From: an uncultured Oscillospiraceae bacterium
GTDB lineage: Bacteria; Bacillota; Clostridia; Oscillospirales; Oscillospiraceae
Length of the DNA stretch: 56,890 nt
Assembly (NCBI GenBank): GCA_947630375.1
Contig: CANRHH010000014.1
Span: forward strand, 1 to 56,890
Direction of reading: 5' to 3'
In this document: piece by piece, positions 25,226-34,195 of the stretch
Layout of the letters: the number at the start of each line of letters is the position of its first letter
Numbering within the stretch: the stretch's first letter is position 1
The notes under the pieces: generated by a model
What the model saw: the letters and a program-made list of their open reading frames with translations, nothing else
The model's database searches: none
Told to the model about the DNA's origin: nothing
Program-made: the position numbers and the translations under genes

Positions 25226-26419
25226 TTATGCCGTCTCGCCGCCGGTCTCTTCCGCGCCCGGGCCCCCGCTGTCCTGCTCCCAGGACCAGGTCCCTTTGCT
25301 TTCGTCGAAGCTGAACTGGTTCAGGATCCCGTGGCCCCGGTTCCAGGTCCACTCATAGGTGTTGTTGAACGCCACCGTCAGCGGCTCCAGGGTAATGACC
25401 CCCTTCTGGGTCCCATCGCTTGTCAGCTTGTAGGACGCGCCGGAGTACACCTCCGTCACCGTCACTTCCGTATCCACCGGGATCCGGTCCAGCTCCGCCG
25501 TCATCGTCCCCGCGCTGGTGAAGGTCAGAGACACCACGTTGTCGTACACGGTCTTCCCGCCCTTCACGCCCACCACCGAGAACACAAAGGTGGCCGGCTC
25601 GCTGAGCTCGTACTGGGCCAGGCTCTTCTCGATCACCAGTTTCCCGTACCGGGCCTCCCGCTGGGGCTTAAGCTCCACTTCCATGTCATAGATCCACTCG
25701 CCGGGGTTGGCCGTGTTGGGGCCTGTCACTTCCCCGGTCTCCGGGTCCGTGTAGTCTTCCTTCCCGGGGATGGACACCAGCTCCGGCTGGAAGGTATAGG
25801 TATAATGCAGGGACTGGGCGATGGTGCCCTTCTGCTTGGCCCCCGCCGCGTCCGTCACTTCGGTGACGTACTCCGCCGGGCTCATCCCGTCGCCGTGGGC
25901 GATGATCAGGTACAGCCCCGGCGCCAGGCCCTCGATCTTGGTATCCAGCGCCAGGCCCGATACATCCGGCGCAAACGGGAGAGCCGCCTCTTCCCCTTCG
26001 CCTGTCAGCGCCAGGGCTTTCCCCGCCGCCTCATAGGCAAAGGCACGCCAGGCCGCGTTGTCCACCGTCTTCAGGTCCGGCAGGGCCAGGCCGGTAAAGT
26101 TCTCCGTCAGCTCCTTATACGTATACGCGTCGTAGCCCGGTACCTCTGCCGCCCGGGACACCAGATACAGATCCAGCACCACCCCGGTCAGATCGTCCGG
26201 CTCTTCCTCCGAGGGCTCCCCCTCGCCCGGCTCCCCCGGGTCCGTGGGCGCCGCCGGGTCCGCCGGCGTTTCCAGATCCGCCGCGTAGCCCTTGCTGCCC
26301 AGCTTCACCGTCAGGCTGCCCGCATGCTCCAGGTCCACCGCCCCCGCCGCCGGCGCCTGGGCCGCAAAGCACAGCGCCAGCGCCAGGCACAGCGCCAGGG
26401 CCAACGATCTTTTTTTCAT
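25226..26419 (-). CDS. Secreted pilin-like protein without wall anchor
   Basis: 397 residues from ATG 26419, where GGAGGAG lies 8 bases upstream; an in-frame ATG at 26440 lacks a site. A signal peptide (about 1-26) is followed by a Pro/Glu-rich linker (about 50-75). A domain holding YLVSRAAEVPGYDAY and ALDTKIEGLAPGLYLIIAHG comes next (pilin-like GLAPGxYLI turn). A Cna-B/Spy0128-like domain (about 265-365) runs from KLVIEKSLAQYELSEPATFV to TVAFNNTYEW. The Lys and Asn are placed as in isopeptide-forming domains. There is no TM helix or LPxTG at the C-terminus, so it is secreted or held by other fibre proteins. It sits directly after the sortase gene. Confidence 0.78.
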   Translation of the reverse strand: MKKRSLALALCLALALCFAAQAPAAGAVDLEHAGSLTVKLGSKGYAADLETPADPAAPTDPGEPGEGEPSEEEPDDLTGVVLDLYLVSRAAEVPGYDAYTYKELTENFTGLALPDLKTVDNAAWRAFAYEAAGKALALTGEGEEAALPFAPDVSGLALDTKIEGLAPGLYLIIAHGDGMSPAEYVTEVTDAAGAKQKGTIAQSLHYTYTFQPELVSIPGKEDYTDPETGEVTGPNTANPGEWIYDMEVELKPQREARYGKLVIEKSLAQYELSEPATFVFSVVGVKGGKTVYDNVVSLTFTSAGTMTAELDRIPVDTEVTVTEVYSGASYKLTSDGTQKGVITLEPLTVAFNNTYEWTWNRGHGILNQFSFDESKGTWSWEQDSGGPGAEETGGETA

Positions 26420-26436
26420 AGGCGATCTCCTCCTTT

Positions 26437-27342
26437 TCACTCTCGCTTCTCGTCCTCTTTGTTTCGGAACTCCTCCAACAGCTGCTGCCCGCTCTTCTTC
26501 GGCTTCCGGAAGCTGTAATAGAACAGCATTCCCGTCAGCAGCAGGAACAGCAGCGGCACACCCACCGCCGGGATCACGATATACGTGGATACCCGCCGCG
26601 CGTCCGGCATCACGATCACTTCATCCGGCAGGTTCTCGATCCGCGTCCCCCGCACCAGCATCCGGTGGCTGTTCACCCCGTAGGGCGTGCAGGTGATCAG
26701 CGTACAGTAGTCCTCCCCCGGCGTGATTTCCAGGTCCTGGACCTCCTCCGGCAGCACGATCCGGATCTGGTCCACCACATAGGTGATCTTCTGGGTCATG
26801 ACGGTGACAACGAAGATGTCCCCCTCCTCCAGCTGGTCCAGGTCCGTGAACAGCCGGGCCGAGGGCAGCCCCCGGTGCCCCGAGATGGCGCAGTGGGTGC
26901 TCTCCCCGCCCACCGGCAGGGACGTCCCTTCCAGGTGCCCCGTGGCCACCTGCAGCACCGAGTCCTCCGTGCCGTGGTAGATGGGCAGATACACCTTGAT
27001 GGACGGAATCTCCACATAGCCCATGATCCCCGTGCCGTTGACGTTCAGCAGCTCCTGGTACTCCGCCTCCATGTCCTTGGACATGGGGAAGTGTACCCCC
27101 ACCTCCGCCAGGCGCCGGTTGAAGTCCCGGGCCGCCTCCAGCATGGCGTCCGCCTCCGCGGTGTCGATGTTCTCCACCTGCTCGATGTACGAGGCCACCG
27201 CCCGGGTCTGGTGGAAGCTGTTCCACCAGTCGCTCACCGTCGGGTACAGCAGCAGCCCCAGCCCCGCCAGCAGGATCGCCAGCAGGATGAACGTGGACAG
27301 ACGGCCGGAGCCTTTCTTTTTCGCTTTTGCAGACTTTGCCAT
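26437..27342 (-). CDS. Class C sortase (pilin polymerase)
   Basis: 301 residues from ATG 27342 with GAGGG upstream. An N-terminal TM helix lies at about 12-32. A lid-type loop region comes before the catalytic domain, with YVEIPSIKVYLPIYHG. The active-site His is in CAISGHRGLPSARLF, the Cys is C218 in TLITCTPYG and the Arg is in NSHRMLVRGTR. A C-terminal TM helix (about 253-275) and a basic tail are typical of class C enzymes. Such sortases join pilin subunits through the Thr of LPxTG and a pilin-motif Lys. The partner pilin with LPETG is the gene just upstream. The neighbouring LPESG adhesin is a second expected substrate. Confidence 0.95.
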   Translation of the reverse strand: MAKSAKAKKKGSGRLSTFILLAILLAGLGLLLYPTVSDWWNSFHQTRAVASYIEQVENIDTAEADAMLEAARDFNRRLAEVGVHFPMSKDMEAEYQELLNVNGTGIMGYVEIPSIKVYLPIYHGTEDSVLQVATGHLEGTSLPVGGESTHCAISGHRGLPSARLFTDLDQLEEGDIFVVTVMTQKITYVVDQIRIVLPEEVQDLEITPGEDYCTLITCTPYGVNSHRMLVRGTRIENLPDEVIVMPDARRVSTYIVIPAVGVPLLFLLLTGMLFYYSFRKPKKSGQQLLEEFRNKEDEKRE

Positions 27343-27366
27343 ATATGGGTCCCTCAAAATAATCTG

Positions 27367-27457
27367 GAATTAAGAATTAGGAATGAGGAATGAGGAATGA
27401 AGGAATAATAGATTTGAAACTATTCATTCCTAATTCTTAATTCCTAATTCTTAATTC
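27367..27457. repeat. AT-rich 34-base inverted repeat between major pilin and sortase genes
   Basis: The left arm 27367-27400 and right arm 27424-27457 are complementary at 31 of 34 positions with a 23-base loop. Each arm is itself made of tandem GAATTAAGAATTAGGAAT-like units. The base composition contrasts strongly with the GC-rich surroundings. It could be a miniature mobile element, an mRNA structure that tunes the pilin/sortase ratio, or both. No coding sequence is present here. Confidence 0.75.
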
Positions 27458-27468
27458 TCATGATTCCC

Positions 27469-27496
27469 CTCTTCTCGCCCTTGCGGGCGAGAAGAG
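27469..27496 (-). terminator. Hairpin directly after the major pilin gene
   Basis: CTCTTCTCGCCC (27469-27480) pairs perfectly with GGGCGAGAAGAG (27485-27496) around a TTGC loop. It lies 15 bases after the pilin stop. There is no clean T-run, so it probably reduces but does not fully stop transcription into the sortase gene, or protects the pilin mRNA. Confidence 0.7.
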
Positions 27497-27511
27497 AGGG
27501 AAGCATGAGCT

Positions 27512-29035
27512 TTAGCTCTCCTTGGTCATGCGCTTCTTGGTCACCAGCAGGATCAGGGCCACGGCCACTAAAATCCCACCCACGGTGTAGAAGATGGTGG
27601 TGCCGATGCCGCCGGTCTCCGGCAGCTCCAGACCGGAGAAGTTGGCAACTTGCACCGTGTTATCCACCGTATCCTTGACGGTCCCGGTGCCCTGCTCGAT
27701 CACGACCGGCATAGGCTCCGCCTTGTTGTAGCCGGCAGGGGCCTCGGTCTCGATCAGGCTGTAGGTGCCGGCGTCCAGGCCGTTTCTGGCGGGGGTAACA
27801 TTCCCGTCTTTGTCCGTGACCATTTCGCTGCCTTCAGGATACGTGATCGTGCCATCCGCATTCACTGTAGCTTCGGCCCAGCCGGTCAGACGCCCGGTTG
27901 CCTGGTCAAAGGTGGCATAGAGATCGACCTCGTTGCCATCAGCGCCTTTTCCCTTCTTGGACAGGACAAACTTCGCGCCCTCCAGGGGCTCTTTCTCTTC
28001 CGCAGGTTCATCCGTGCCGATGTACTTGAAGATCTTCAGCTCCCAGGTGTAGGTCTGGGTCTGGTCGTGGGTAGTCTCGCTGTCCTGGCCGAACGACAGC
28101 CAGGAATCGTTGATCTCCGGCTTAGCCACGACCGCACTCTCATTGATAACCGCGCTGTAGGAAACCACGATCTCCGTGCCGGGGGTCAGACCGGCAATAT
28201 ATTCGTCCACGAATTTCATTTCAAAAGTGCAGCCGTCAGAAGGTGAGAGCATCTCATAGTCATCTTTAGAAACGTCCCCGCCGCCCTTTATCTGGACAGA
28301 CTCGATCTCTTTAAAGGTCAGGCCGCTATCCATTTTATCGTGGAGGACATAGTTCAGGGCGCCGGCCTGGACCGTGATGGTGGTGCGATAGTGCACGACA
28401 TCGCCCGGCTGGGCATCGGCATCGTTTGTTTTGCCCCAGGCGCCGCTGCTGTTTTCCTGGACTTCCTTTTGAATGCTGGGCACATCGTTCTTATCTATTG
28501 CCTGCACATCGCCGATGGTCGCGTCGATGGTCAGCTTGGAACCGGCAGTGGAAGTGATCAGATAGTAGCCGGGGGCCATGTTCTCAAATACCACCGTATT
28601 ACCGGCGGCCTTTGCGGGGTTCGCGCCTTCAGAAAGATCAAGCTTCTTCTCTCCGTCGGCGGTGATTCCGGAATGCCCGGCCAGCCAATCCTGCGCGGCC
28701 TTGGCAAAAGCTTCCACTCTGGAAGCCGAAGTGTCTCCGTTCCATTTTACATAGGCCTTGCCAACGCCGGGAATGCCTGCATTCACGATATACTCCGAGC
28801 CGGGCCCGGCAAAGAACTCCGCCCACTTTTCATTGATCACGTAAAGGCCTTCCGCAGTGCCCTCTACGCTGCTCTCCAGATCCAGCAGCCTATATGCTTT
28901 GTAGGTCTGGCCGGTGATCGCGTTGGAAACCGTGATGCTGATCGGGTCCGGCTCCGCCGCGAATGCGGTGACCGAGAGGCTCATCACGAGCAGCACGGCC
29001 AGGAGCACGCAGCTCAGTTTTTTCAGTGCTTTCAT
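27512..29035 (-). CDS. LPETG-anchored major pilin (isopeptide-forming fimbrial shaft protein)
   Basis: 507 residues from ATG 29035, with GAGGAAAGGAACC upstream; a start at 29065 would give a poor signal peptide. The signal peptide (about 1-24) ends VTAFA. The N-terminal domain contains TYxAYRLLDLE-type YKAYRLLDLESSVEG, and the middle domain opens VVHYRTTITVQAGALNYVLH (fimbrial isopeptide type). A SpaA/Cna-B domain (about 345-460) ends with YSLIETEAPAGYNKAEPM, the usual E-box. The C-terminus is LPETGGIGTTIFYTVGG, a TM helix and the tail KKRMTKES. These are the hallmarks of a SpaA/FimA-type shaft subunit polymerised by the adjacent class C sortase. Confidence 0.94.
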   Translation of the reverse strand: MKALKKLSCVLLAVLLVMSLSVTAFAAEPDPISITVSNAITGQTYKAYRLLDLESSVEGTAEGLYVINEKWAEFFAGPGSEYIVNAGIPGVGKAYVKWNGDTSASRVEAFAKAAQDWLAGHSGITADGEKKLDLSEGANPAKAAGNTVVFENMAPGYYLITSTAGSKLTIDATIGDVQAIDKNDVPSIQKEVQENSSGAWGKTNDADAQPGDVVHYRTTITVQAGALNYVLHDKMDSGLTFKEIESVQIKGGGDVSKDDYEMLSPSDGCTFEMKFVDEYIAGLTPGTEIVVSYSAVINESAVVAKPEINDSWLSFGQDSETTHDQTQTYTWELKIFKYIGTDEPAEEKEPLEGAKFVLSKKGKGADGNEVDLYATFDQATGRLTGWAEATVNADGTITYPEGSEMVTDKDGNVTPARNGLDAGTYSLIETEAPAGYNKAEPMPVVIEQGTGTVKDTVDNTVQVANFSGLELPETGGIGTTIFYTVGGILVAVALILLVTKKRMTKES

Positions 29036-29125
29036 ATGGTTCCTTTCCTCTCTTATGAGAATCAAAATATTTGGGAACGTCCGGGAAATTGCCCGCTGGG
29101 GTAAGTCCGCGGGGGGTGCTTTGGT

Positions 29126-32100
29126 TCAGGCATCCCCTCTCTTTCTTCTGCGCGTATCGCGCTCCAGGAACAGCACCGCCGAGAGTGCCATCATGGCGAT
29201 GCCGACTCCGTACAAGGGTTCCAGGCCGCTGCCGCCGGATTCGGGCAGCACGTAAGGGATGGGAGGATCGGCCACGGTATAGGTACCGCTGACCGGGACG
29301 ACCGGCACATCCTCCGGGACGGTCTCACCGCTGCCCGGCGCGCCGTAATAGATCAGAATGGGCTCTTCCAGCTCCTGATAACCGTCCGGCGCCCCGGTCT
29401 CCCTCAAGATGTAATAGTTCCCCGGATCCAAGAACTCGCTTGCGATCGTGCACCGGCCATCCTCTCCTGTTGTATACGTCCCTACCATATGGCAGCTGTA
29501 CTCTGTCTCGCCGATCTTTATTGTATCGTCTTCCGTCACAACGGAATCTTCCGTCCGAACAAGGTAGAAATAGAAGGACGCGCCCTGCAGATTCTTGCTG
29601 TCGTCCACGCTGTCGGTCTTCCGCAAGGTCATTTGATAATTGCTGCCGCTGCCGCCGGCGCTGATCTCGGTCACCTTCAGGGTCGTCTGGAAGCTGCTGG
29701 CCGAATTGTCCACGCCCTCGATGCTGGCCTTGTTGGATACGGGCTTATTGTCGCCTATTTCGCCCTCGATCTGCGCATTATAGGAGACGGTCAGGGCCAC
29801 GCCGTTGGGCACCCACAGTTCGAACTTCCCCGCGGCCTCGTCAGGAATCAGGCACCACTCGTTTTCTTCCAAGTTCTTTGGATCATCAATAGACACCCGA
29901 TCCAGCGTTTTTTCGCCGTCCTTGGTCTTCACCTGGATGCTGTTCATCTCGATCTGGATGCCGGTGCTCTCGTCGGTGACGATCAGATACTCCGGCGGGG
30001 CTTCGCTGCCCTCTTTGCTGCCGAGCATAATACCGTCCGGGTTGACCTGCAGGGTGAAGCGCAGCAGAGAACTGGTGCCGACCTGCTGGGCCTCCTTGGT
30101 CAGCCGCTGGGGGATGTAGGTGTTGTGAGCCTGCGCCTCCCAGTGCATGCCGCCCGAATTATCTTTGATGGCGGCATAGTTATCGACCGCAACGCTGGGT
30201 TCCGTCGCGTGCAGCTTCATCCATTCATCGGTGGCCTTCAGCTTATAGGTGAAGCGAAGCTGGATCAGATCCTGGCTGAATGCATCTACCAACCAAAGGT
30301 TGCCCGCGGGCTCATTAAAGAAAAACGCCAGCGGCGCGCGGATCACTTGTTTCCCGTCTTCAGTCTCGACCGGAGATGGAGGGTATCCGGAATGTGGACC
30401 ATTGTATGGATAATTATTTTCATTTCCCCAGACGAAACGCGCGGTCGCAGCCAGGCTGCCGTCTACATATTTCCAGCCCTCCGGCAATACATCGTAAAAG
30501 ACCGCCTGCATCGTTTTCGGATAGTATGCATCCCAACCTGCTTCGTTCACTGCTGCTGATAAGTCTTTTCGCACATCCTGGAAATACTTGTTGACCGTGG
30601 TATCCGTGGTGTTCATGGTGACGGTATACTCGATGGTGTTGGTGTTCTTATCCAGCACGCCGGTCTTGCTCATCCCTTCGGCATTGTTGAAGAACACCGA
30701 GTAGCCGGGGTTATACCCGTCAAAGCGCATATGGACGGTATTCCTGATGCCCGCCACCAGCACCTCGCTGGCTTCTTTTTCTATCGTCGTCTTGTAATCG
30801 CTCGTATCCACGAGGGTGAGCGGCCCCTTATCATTGGACATATCCAGATCGTACTCGGTGATGATCAGGCGGTCTTTCGTGTAGCTCCAGCAGCCAGATA
30901 GATTTGCCTGATCCCACTCTCCGAAAACAATTTGGAGATTATTATTGAGCCACAGGTAGAGGTAATTCTCCACGCTATTAGATTTATAGGCGGCCGCCGG
31001 GACTTCGTCAAACTGGCCTATATTATAGCCTGTCAGTATATGTGCCTGCTTTTTCAGCGCTTCCAGGTCGCCGATCTTGGTCAGATCGTCCGTATTGTCA
31101 TCCCAGTCATTGAACCCGTTCGACACGTCCACGGCGCTGACCTTCAGATTTCCGACCCGGCCGCCGTCCTTAAACTCCATGAGATTGTACCTTTTCCCGC
31201 CAAATTCCACCGCCATGTCATCTTGGATATTGAAGGGCGTCCAATTTCCCGCGGGCACCACGGTATAGAGGGTATAGTGCAGCCTGTGGTCGGCCTCGGT
31301 AAACTCCTGGGTCTTGAAAATGATGCCCTCTCCAGGAGGCACCGCAAAGATCTCCACATTGCTGGTCCCGTCTTCGTGAAAGGTCGCCGCCTTGTCAGGG
31401 GGTTTCGACGGGTCCTCCGGGTCCACGATGATCATATCCCCGTCCACCTCGGCCACGTTCTGCACGTTGCCCCAGAAGGTGTCGACAGATCCGCTGTTGT
31501 ATTTTACATCGTAGTTATAGGTGACCGTGACCTCGTCGCCCTCGTTCAGGGTCTGATAGTCCCCCAGGAGCGTGACTTTGAACGCCCTGTTGTTCGGATG
31601 CTCCAGGTCCGCTTTTTCCGTCAATTCCTCCAGCACATATTGGTCCGGCATCGTCAGGGTCTTCACATTGCCGTCCTTGTCTTTGACTGTGACCGTCACA
31701 GCGGGCACAGCTTCCTCTCCTTCCCCGACCTTCTCCAGCTCCAGCAGGAACGCGTCCGTGTCCGGCGGGGTCATTTCGTCCTTGATCACCACATCGCACA
31801 CCTGGCCGTGCTCCACTTTGGTCTTCACGGTGTAGGACAGCTTGCCGCCGTCGGCAAAATTTGCGCCAGGCTGGGGATCGTTTTCCTTGTATGTGCCGGT
31901 TTTCTCCACGCTGACCCGGGGCTGATCCACGACCTTAAACTCAAAGTCTTCGCCGGTGTCCCCAAAGTGGACCTTATTGTCGTCTCCGTCTTTCGGGGCC
32001 TCCGCCGTGGCTGTCATGTCGAAGGACAGCTGGATGTTTGGCATGTCATGTATCGCTGTTTTGCCCACATCGTTGAGATGGACGGTCAGCTTGCCGTTCT

Positions 32101-34195
32101 CGTCGATCTCATATGTGCCGATCTCGGTCTCCACGCCGTTGATCTCAACCTTCAGGGGCTCTTTCTCCCGGGGATCGGCCTTAAAGAGGCTGGGGATCTG
32201 ATAGGTCAGGCACCCGTCCTCGTCCGGCTCAAACTGCAGGCCCTGGGCGCCTTTCTCCCCGAAAGGCAGGTGGATCGAATATTTCTCGCCCACATACAGC
32301 GTCCCGTCCTCCACGGATTTCCCGTCCTCGGTTTCGATGGTCACTTTCCCTACGAACTTGGCCAGGTCGCTGCTCCCGGACACGGGAGGTTCACTCCCCG
32401 ACGGGCTGGAAATGACGAGGTCATCCAGGATGGGGGGAAGAAAGAGGCTGAAGTCCGAGAAGCTGCCGGTGACGAAGCTGGTGGAATTGCTGCTGTCCAC
32501 CGCGGAGCCCTCCATGGTCTCCACGCCGTCCTCGCCGAAGTGGACCACCTGCACCGGGCTGCCCACGGGCAGGCCGTTCTCGTCCAGGAACTGGATGGTG
32601 ATGGTCACGGCGGCGCCCTTCTGGGGCTCCACCTCCGTGCCGTCCGGCAGATAGAAGCCGATGCTGTACACCAGCATGTTGGGCGTCGTGCCGGGGTCCA
32701 TGCCCAGCACATCCATGGCGGCCTCCACCCGCTCTTCATACCGGTGCAGGTCGTTCTCCGGGGTCACCCGGTATGCCTGGAGGACCACGTCCTCCGGCAG
32801 CTGGGCCTCGGCGGTGTACCGGGCGGTGATGAGGGTGCCGGCGTCCTTCCAGGTCTTGACGAACACGTCCTCGGGGGCGGGGGCCAGGCAGCTCTCGCTA
32901 TGGGTGTGCTCTTCCAGGCCGCAGATCAACTCGCCGGCCTCATCCCGGCAGGAATCGTCGTGGGTGTGCTCTTCTTTGCCGCAGACATAGTCGGGCGCGG
33001 CAGACTCCTCCGGGGCCGCCGTGGGCTCCGCCGGATCGGCCGGCAGGCAGGATTCGTCATGGGTGTGCTCCTCTTTGCCGCACACGATCTCGCCGGCCTC
33101 GTTCAGGCAAGTGTCATCATGGGTGTGCTCTTCTTTGCCGCAGATGGTCTGCAAATCTTCCGTCTCAAACAGCTGGAAGAACGCGGGGCCGGAGGGTTCG
33201 TCCTCCGCCTCCCGCTCCTCGATGGTGAAGCAGTCCTCTCCGTGCACGTGCTCCAAGAGCTCGGTTTTGCCGCAGATGGGACGGCCGGTCCGGTTCCCCG
33301 CGCCGTCCAGCACAAAGCAGGCGTCTGTGTGCTCATGCTTTTCCAGCTGGCCGCAGGTCAGCTCCTTGGTGACCTCAAAGCACTCGTCCGTGTGGACATG
33401 CCCGCCCTCGGGCACCTGGCCCTCGGGGATCTCGCAGGTCAGGGTCTCGGTCCAGGCATAGCACTCGTCCGTATGGGTGTGCTCGGGGATCGTGCAGGTC
33501 AGCGTCTCGTTGACGGTATAGCAAGCGTCGGTATGCACATGGGGATCCACGGTCTTGTCGCAGGTCAGGACCCGGTTCTCGGTATAGCAGGCGTCAGAAT
33601 GGGTGTGCTCCTCGCCTTCCTCCTGGCCGCAGGTCAGGTCCCGGGTGACAGTATAGCAGGCGTCGGTATGCACATGGGGGTCCTCGGTCTTGTCACAGGT
33701 GAGCACGCTCTCCCGCAGGAAACATTCGTCCCCATGGGTGTGCTCCTGGACGGTGCAGGTCAGCTCGCCCCGCTCCCGCAGGTAGCAGGCCTCTGTATGC
33801 ACGTGGGGCGGGGTCTCCTCCTGGCCGCAGATGGGAGTCTTGACTTCCCCGTAGCAGGCGGCCGTATGGGTGTGCGGCGCTATCTGGGGCAGCGTGCAGA
33901 CCAGGATCCCGTTCTCGTCATAACAGTCGTCATTATGGATATGCACCACATAGTCCGCATAGCCGCAGACAAGCGCGCCGGTCTCATCCTTGCAGTCAGC
34001 CGTGTGCTGATGCACATCCAGCGTGCAGGTCAGGACCTTGACCTTTTGCGTCATTGCCTGGCCGGTGTGGGTGAGGATGCCCACCGTGGCCGCCGTGACC
34101 ACCAGCGCCAGGCACAGAAAGACAGCCGTCGCCCGGGCCGCGGTCTTATGCTCCCGCGCCAGATCGGCTATCTGCCTGAAAATAGAAGATTCCAT
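29126..34195 (-). CDS. Giant LPESG-anchored adhesin with 16 His/Cys repeats, likely pilus tip
   Basis: 1689 residues from ATG 34195 with AAGGAGGG upstream. A long signal/anchor helix (about 20-45) precedes a region (about 50-430) with 16 units of the form HxHxxxC, each followed by a Cys in xLTCGQEE or similar. A middle part includes VYSIGFYLPDGTEVEPQKGA and several fimbrial isopeptide-type domains (PRVSVEKTGTY, LSYTVKTKVEHGQV). A C-terminal SpaA domain includes GNYYILRETGAPDGYQ. It ends LPESGGSGLEPLYGVGIA, a TM helix and the tail RRRKRGDA. The anchor fits the neighbouring class C sortase, and the length and position fit a tip adhesin. The Cys/His array may bind metal or form disulfides; this is inference. 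Confidence 0.9.
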   Translation of the reverse strand: MESSIFRQIADLAREHKTAARATAVFLCLALVVTAATVGILTHTGQAMTQKVKVLTCTLDVHQHTADCKDETGALVCGYADYVVHIHNDDCYDENGILVCTLPQIAPHTHTAACYGEVKTPICGQEETPPHVHTEACYLRERGELTCTVQEHTHGDECFLRESVLTCDKTEDPHVHTDACYTVTRDLTCGQEEGEEHTHSDACYTENRVLTCDKTVDPHVHTDACYTVNETLTCTIPEHTHTDECYAWTETLTCEIPEGQVPEGGHVHTDECFEVTKELTCGQLEKHEHTDACFVLDGAGNRTGRPICGKTELLEHVHGEDCFTIEEREAEDEPSGPAFFQLFETEDLQTICGKEEHTHDDTCLNEAGEIVCGKEEHTHDESCLPADPAEPTAAPEESAAPDYVCGKEEHTHDDSCRDEAGELICGLEEHTHSESCLAPAPEDVFVKTWKDAGTLITARYTAEAQLPEDVVLQAYRVTPENDLHRYEERVEAAMDVLGMDPGTTPNMLVYSIGFYLPDGTEVEPQKGAAVTITIQFLDENGLPVGSPVQVVHFGEDGVETMEGSAVDSSNSTSFVTGSFSDFSLFLPPILDDLVISSPSGSEPPVSGSSDLAKFVGKVTIETEDGKSVEDGTLYVGEKYSIHLPFGEKGAQGLQFEPDEDGCLTYQIPSLFKADPREKEPLKVEINGVETEIGTYEIDENGKLTVHLNDVGKTAIHDMPNIQLSFDMTATAEAPKDGDDNKVHFGDTGEDFEFKVVDQPRVSVEKTGTYKENDPQPGANFADGGKLSYTVKTKVEHGQVCDVVIKDEMTPPDTDAFLLELEKVGEGEEAVPAVTVTVKDKDGNVKTLTMPDQYVLEELTEKADLEHPNNRAFKVTLLGDYQTLNEGDEVTVTYNYDVKYNSGSVDTFWGNVQNVAEVDGDMIIVDPEDPSKPPDKAATFHEDGTSNVEIFAVPPGEGIIFKTQEFTEADHRLHYTLYTVVPAGNWTPFNIQDDMAVEFGGKRYNLMEFKDGGRVGNLKVSAVDVSNGFNDWDDNTDDLTKIGDLEALKKQAHILTGYNIGQFDEVPAAAYKSNSVENYLYLWLNNNLQIVFGEWDQANLSGCWSYTKDRLIITEYDLDMSNDKGPLTLVDTSDYKTTIEKEASEVLVAGIRNTVHMRFDGYNPGYSVFFNNAEGMSKTGVLDKNTNTIEYTVTMNTTDTTVNKYFQDVRKDLSAAVNEAGWDAYYPKTMQAVFYDVLPEGWKYVDGSLAATARFVWGNENNYPYNGPHSGYPPSPVETEDGKQVIRAPLAFFFNEPAGNLWLVDAFSQDLIQLRFTYKLKATDEWMKLHATEPSVAVDNYAAIKDNSGGMHWEAQAHNTYIPQRLTKEAQQVGTSSLLRFTLQVNPDGIMLGSKEGSEAPPEYLIVTDESTGIQIEMNSIQVKTKDGEKTLDRVSIDDPKNLEENEWCLIPDEAAGKFELWVPNGVALTVSYNAQIEGEIGDNKPVSNKASIEGVDNSASSFQTTLKVTEISAGGSGSNYQMTLRKTDSVDDSKNLQGASFYFYLVRTEDSVVTEDDTIKIGETEYSCHMVGTYTTGEDGRCTIASEFLDPGNYYILRETGAPDGYQELEEPILIYYGAPGSGETVPEDVPVVPVSGTYTVADPPIPYVLPESGGSGLEPLYGVGIAMMALSAVLFLERDTRRRKRGDA

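Noticed and set aside
32880-34060. CRISPR-like or tandem DNA repeats in the adhesin
   Set aside because: The periodicity is at protein level (HxHxxxC), with variable DNA spacing, and lies inside a continuous reading frame.
32880-34060. His/Cys repeats as DNA-binding zinc fingers
   Set aside because: The protein is exported and wall-anchored (signal helix, LPESG), so a nucleic-acid role is unlikely.
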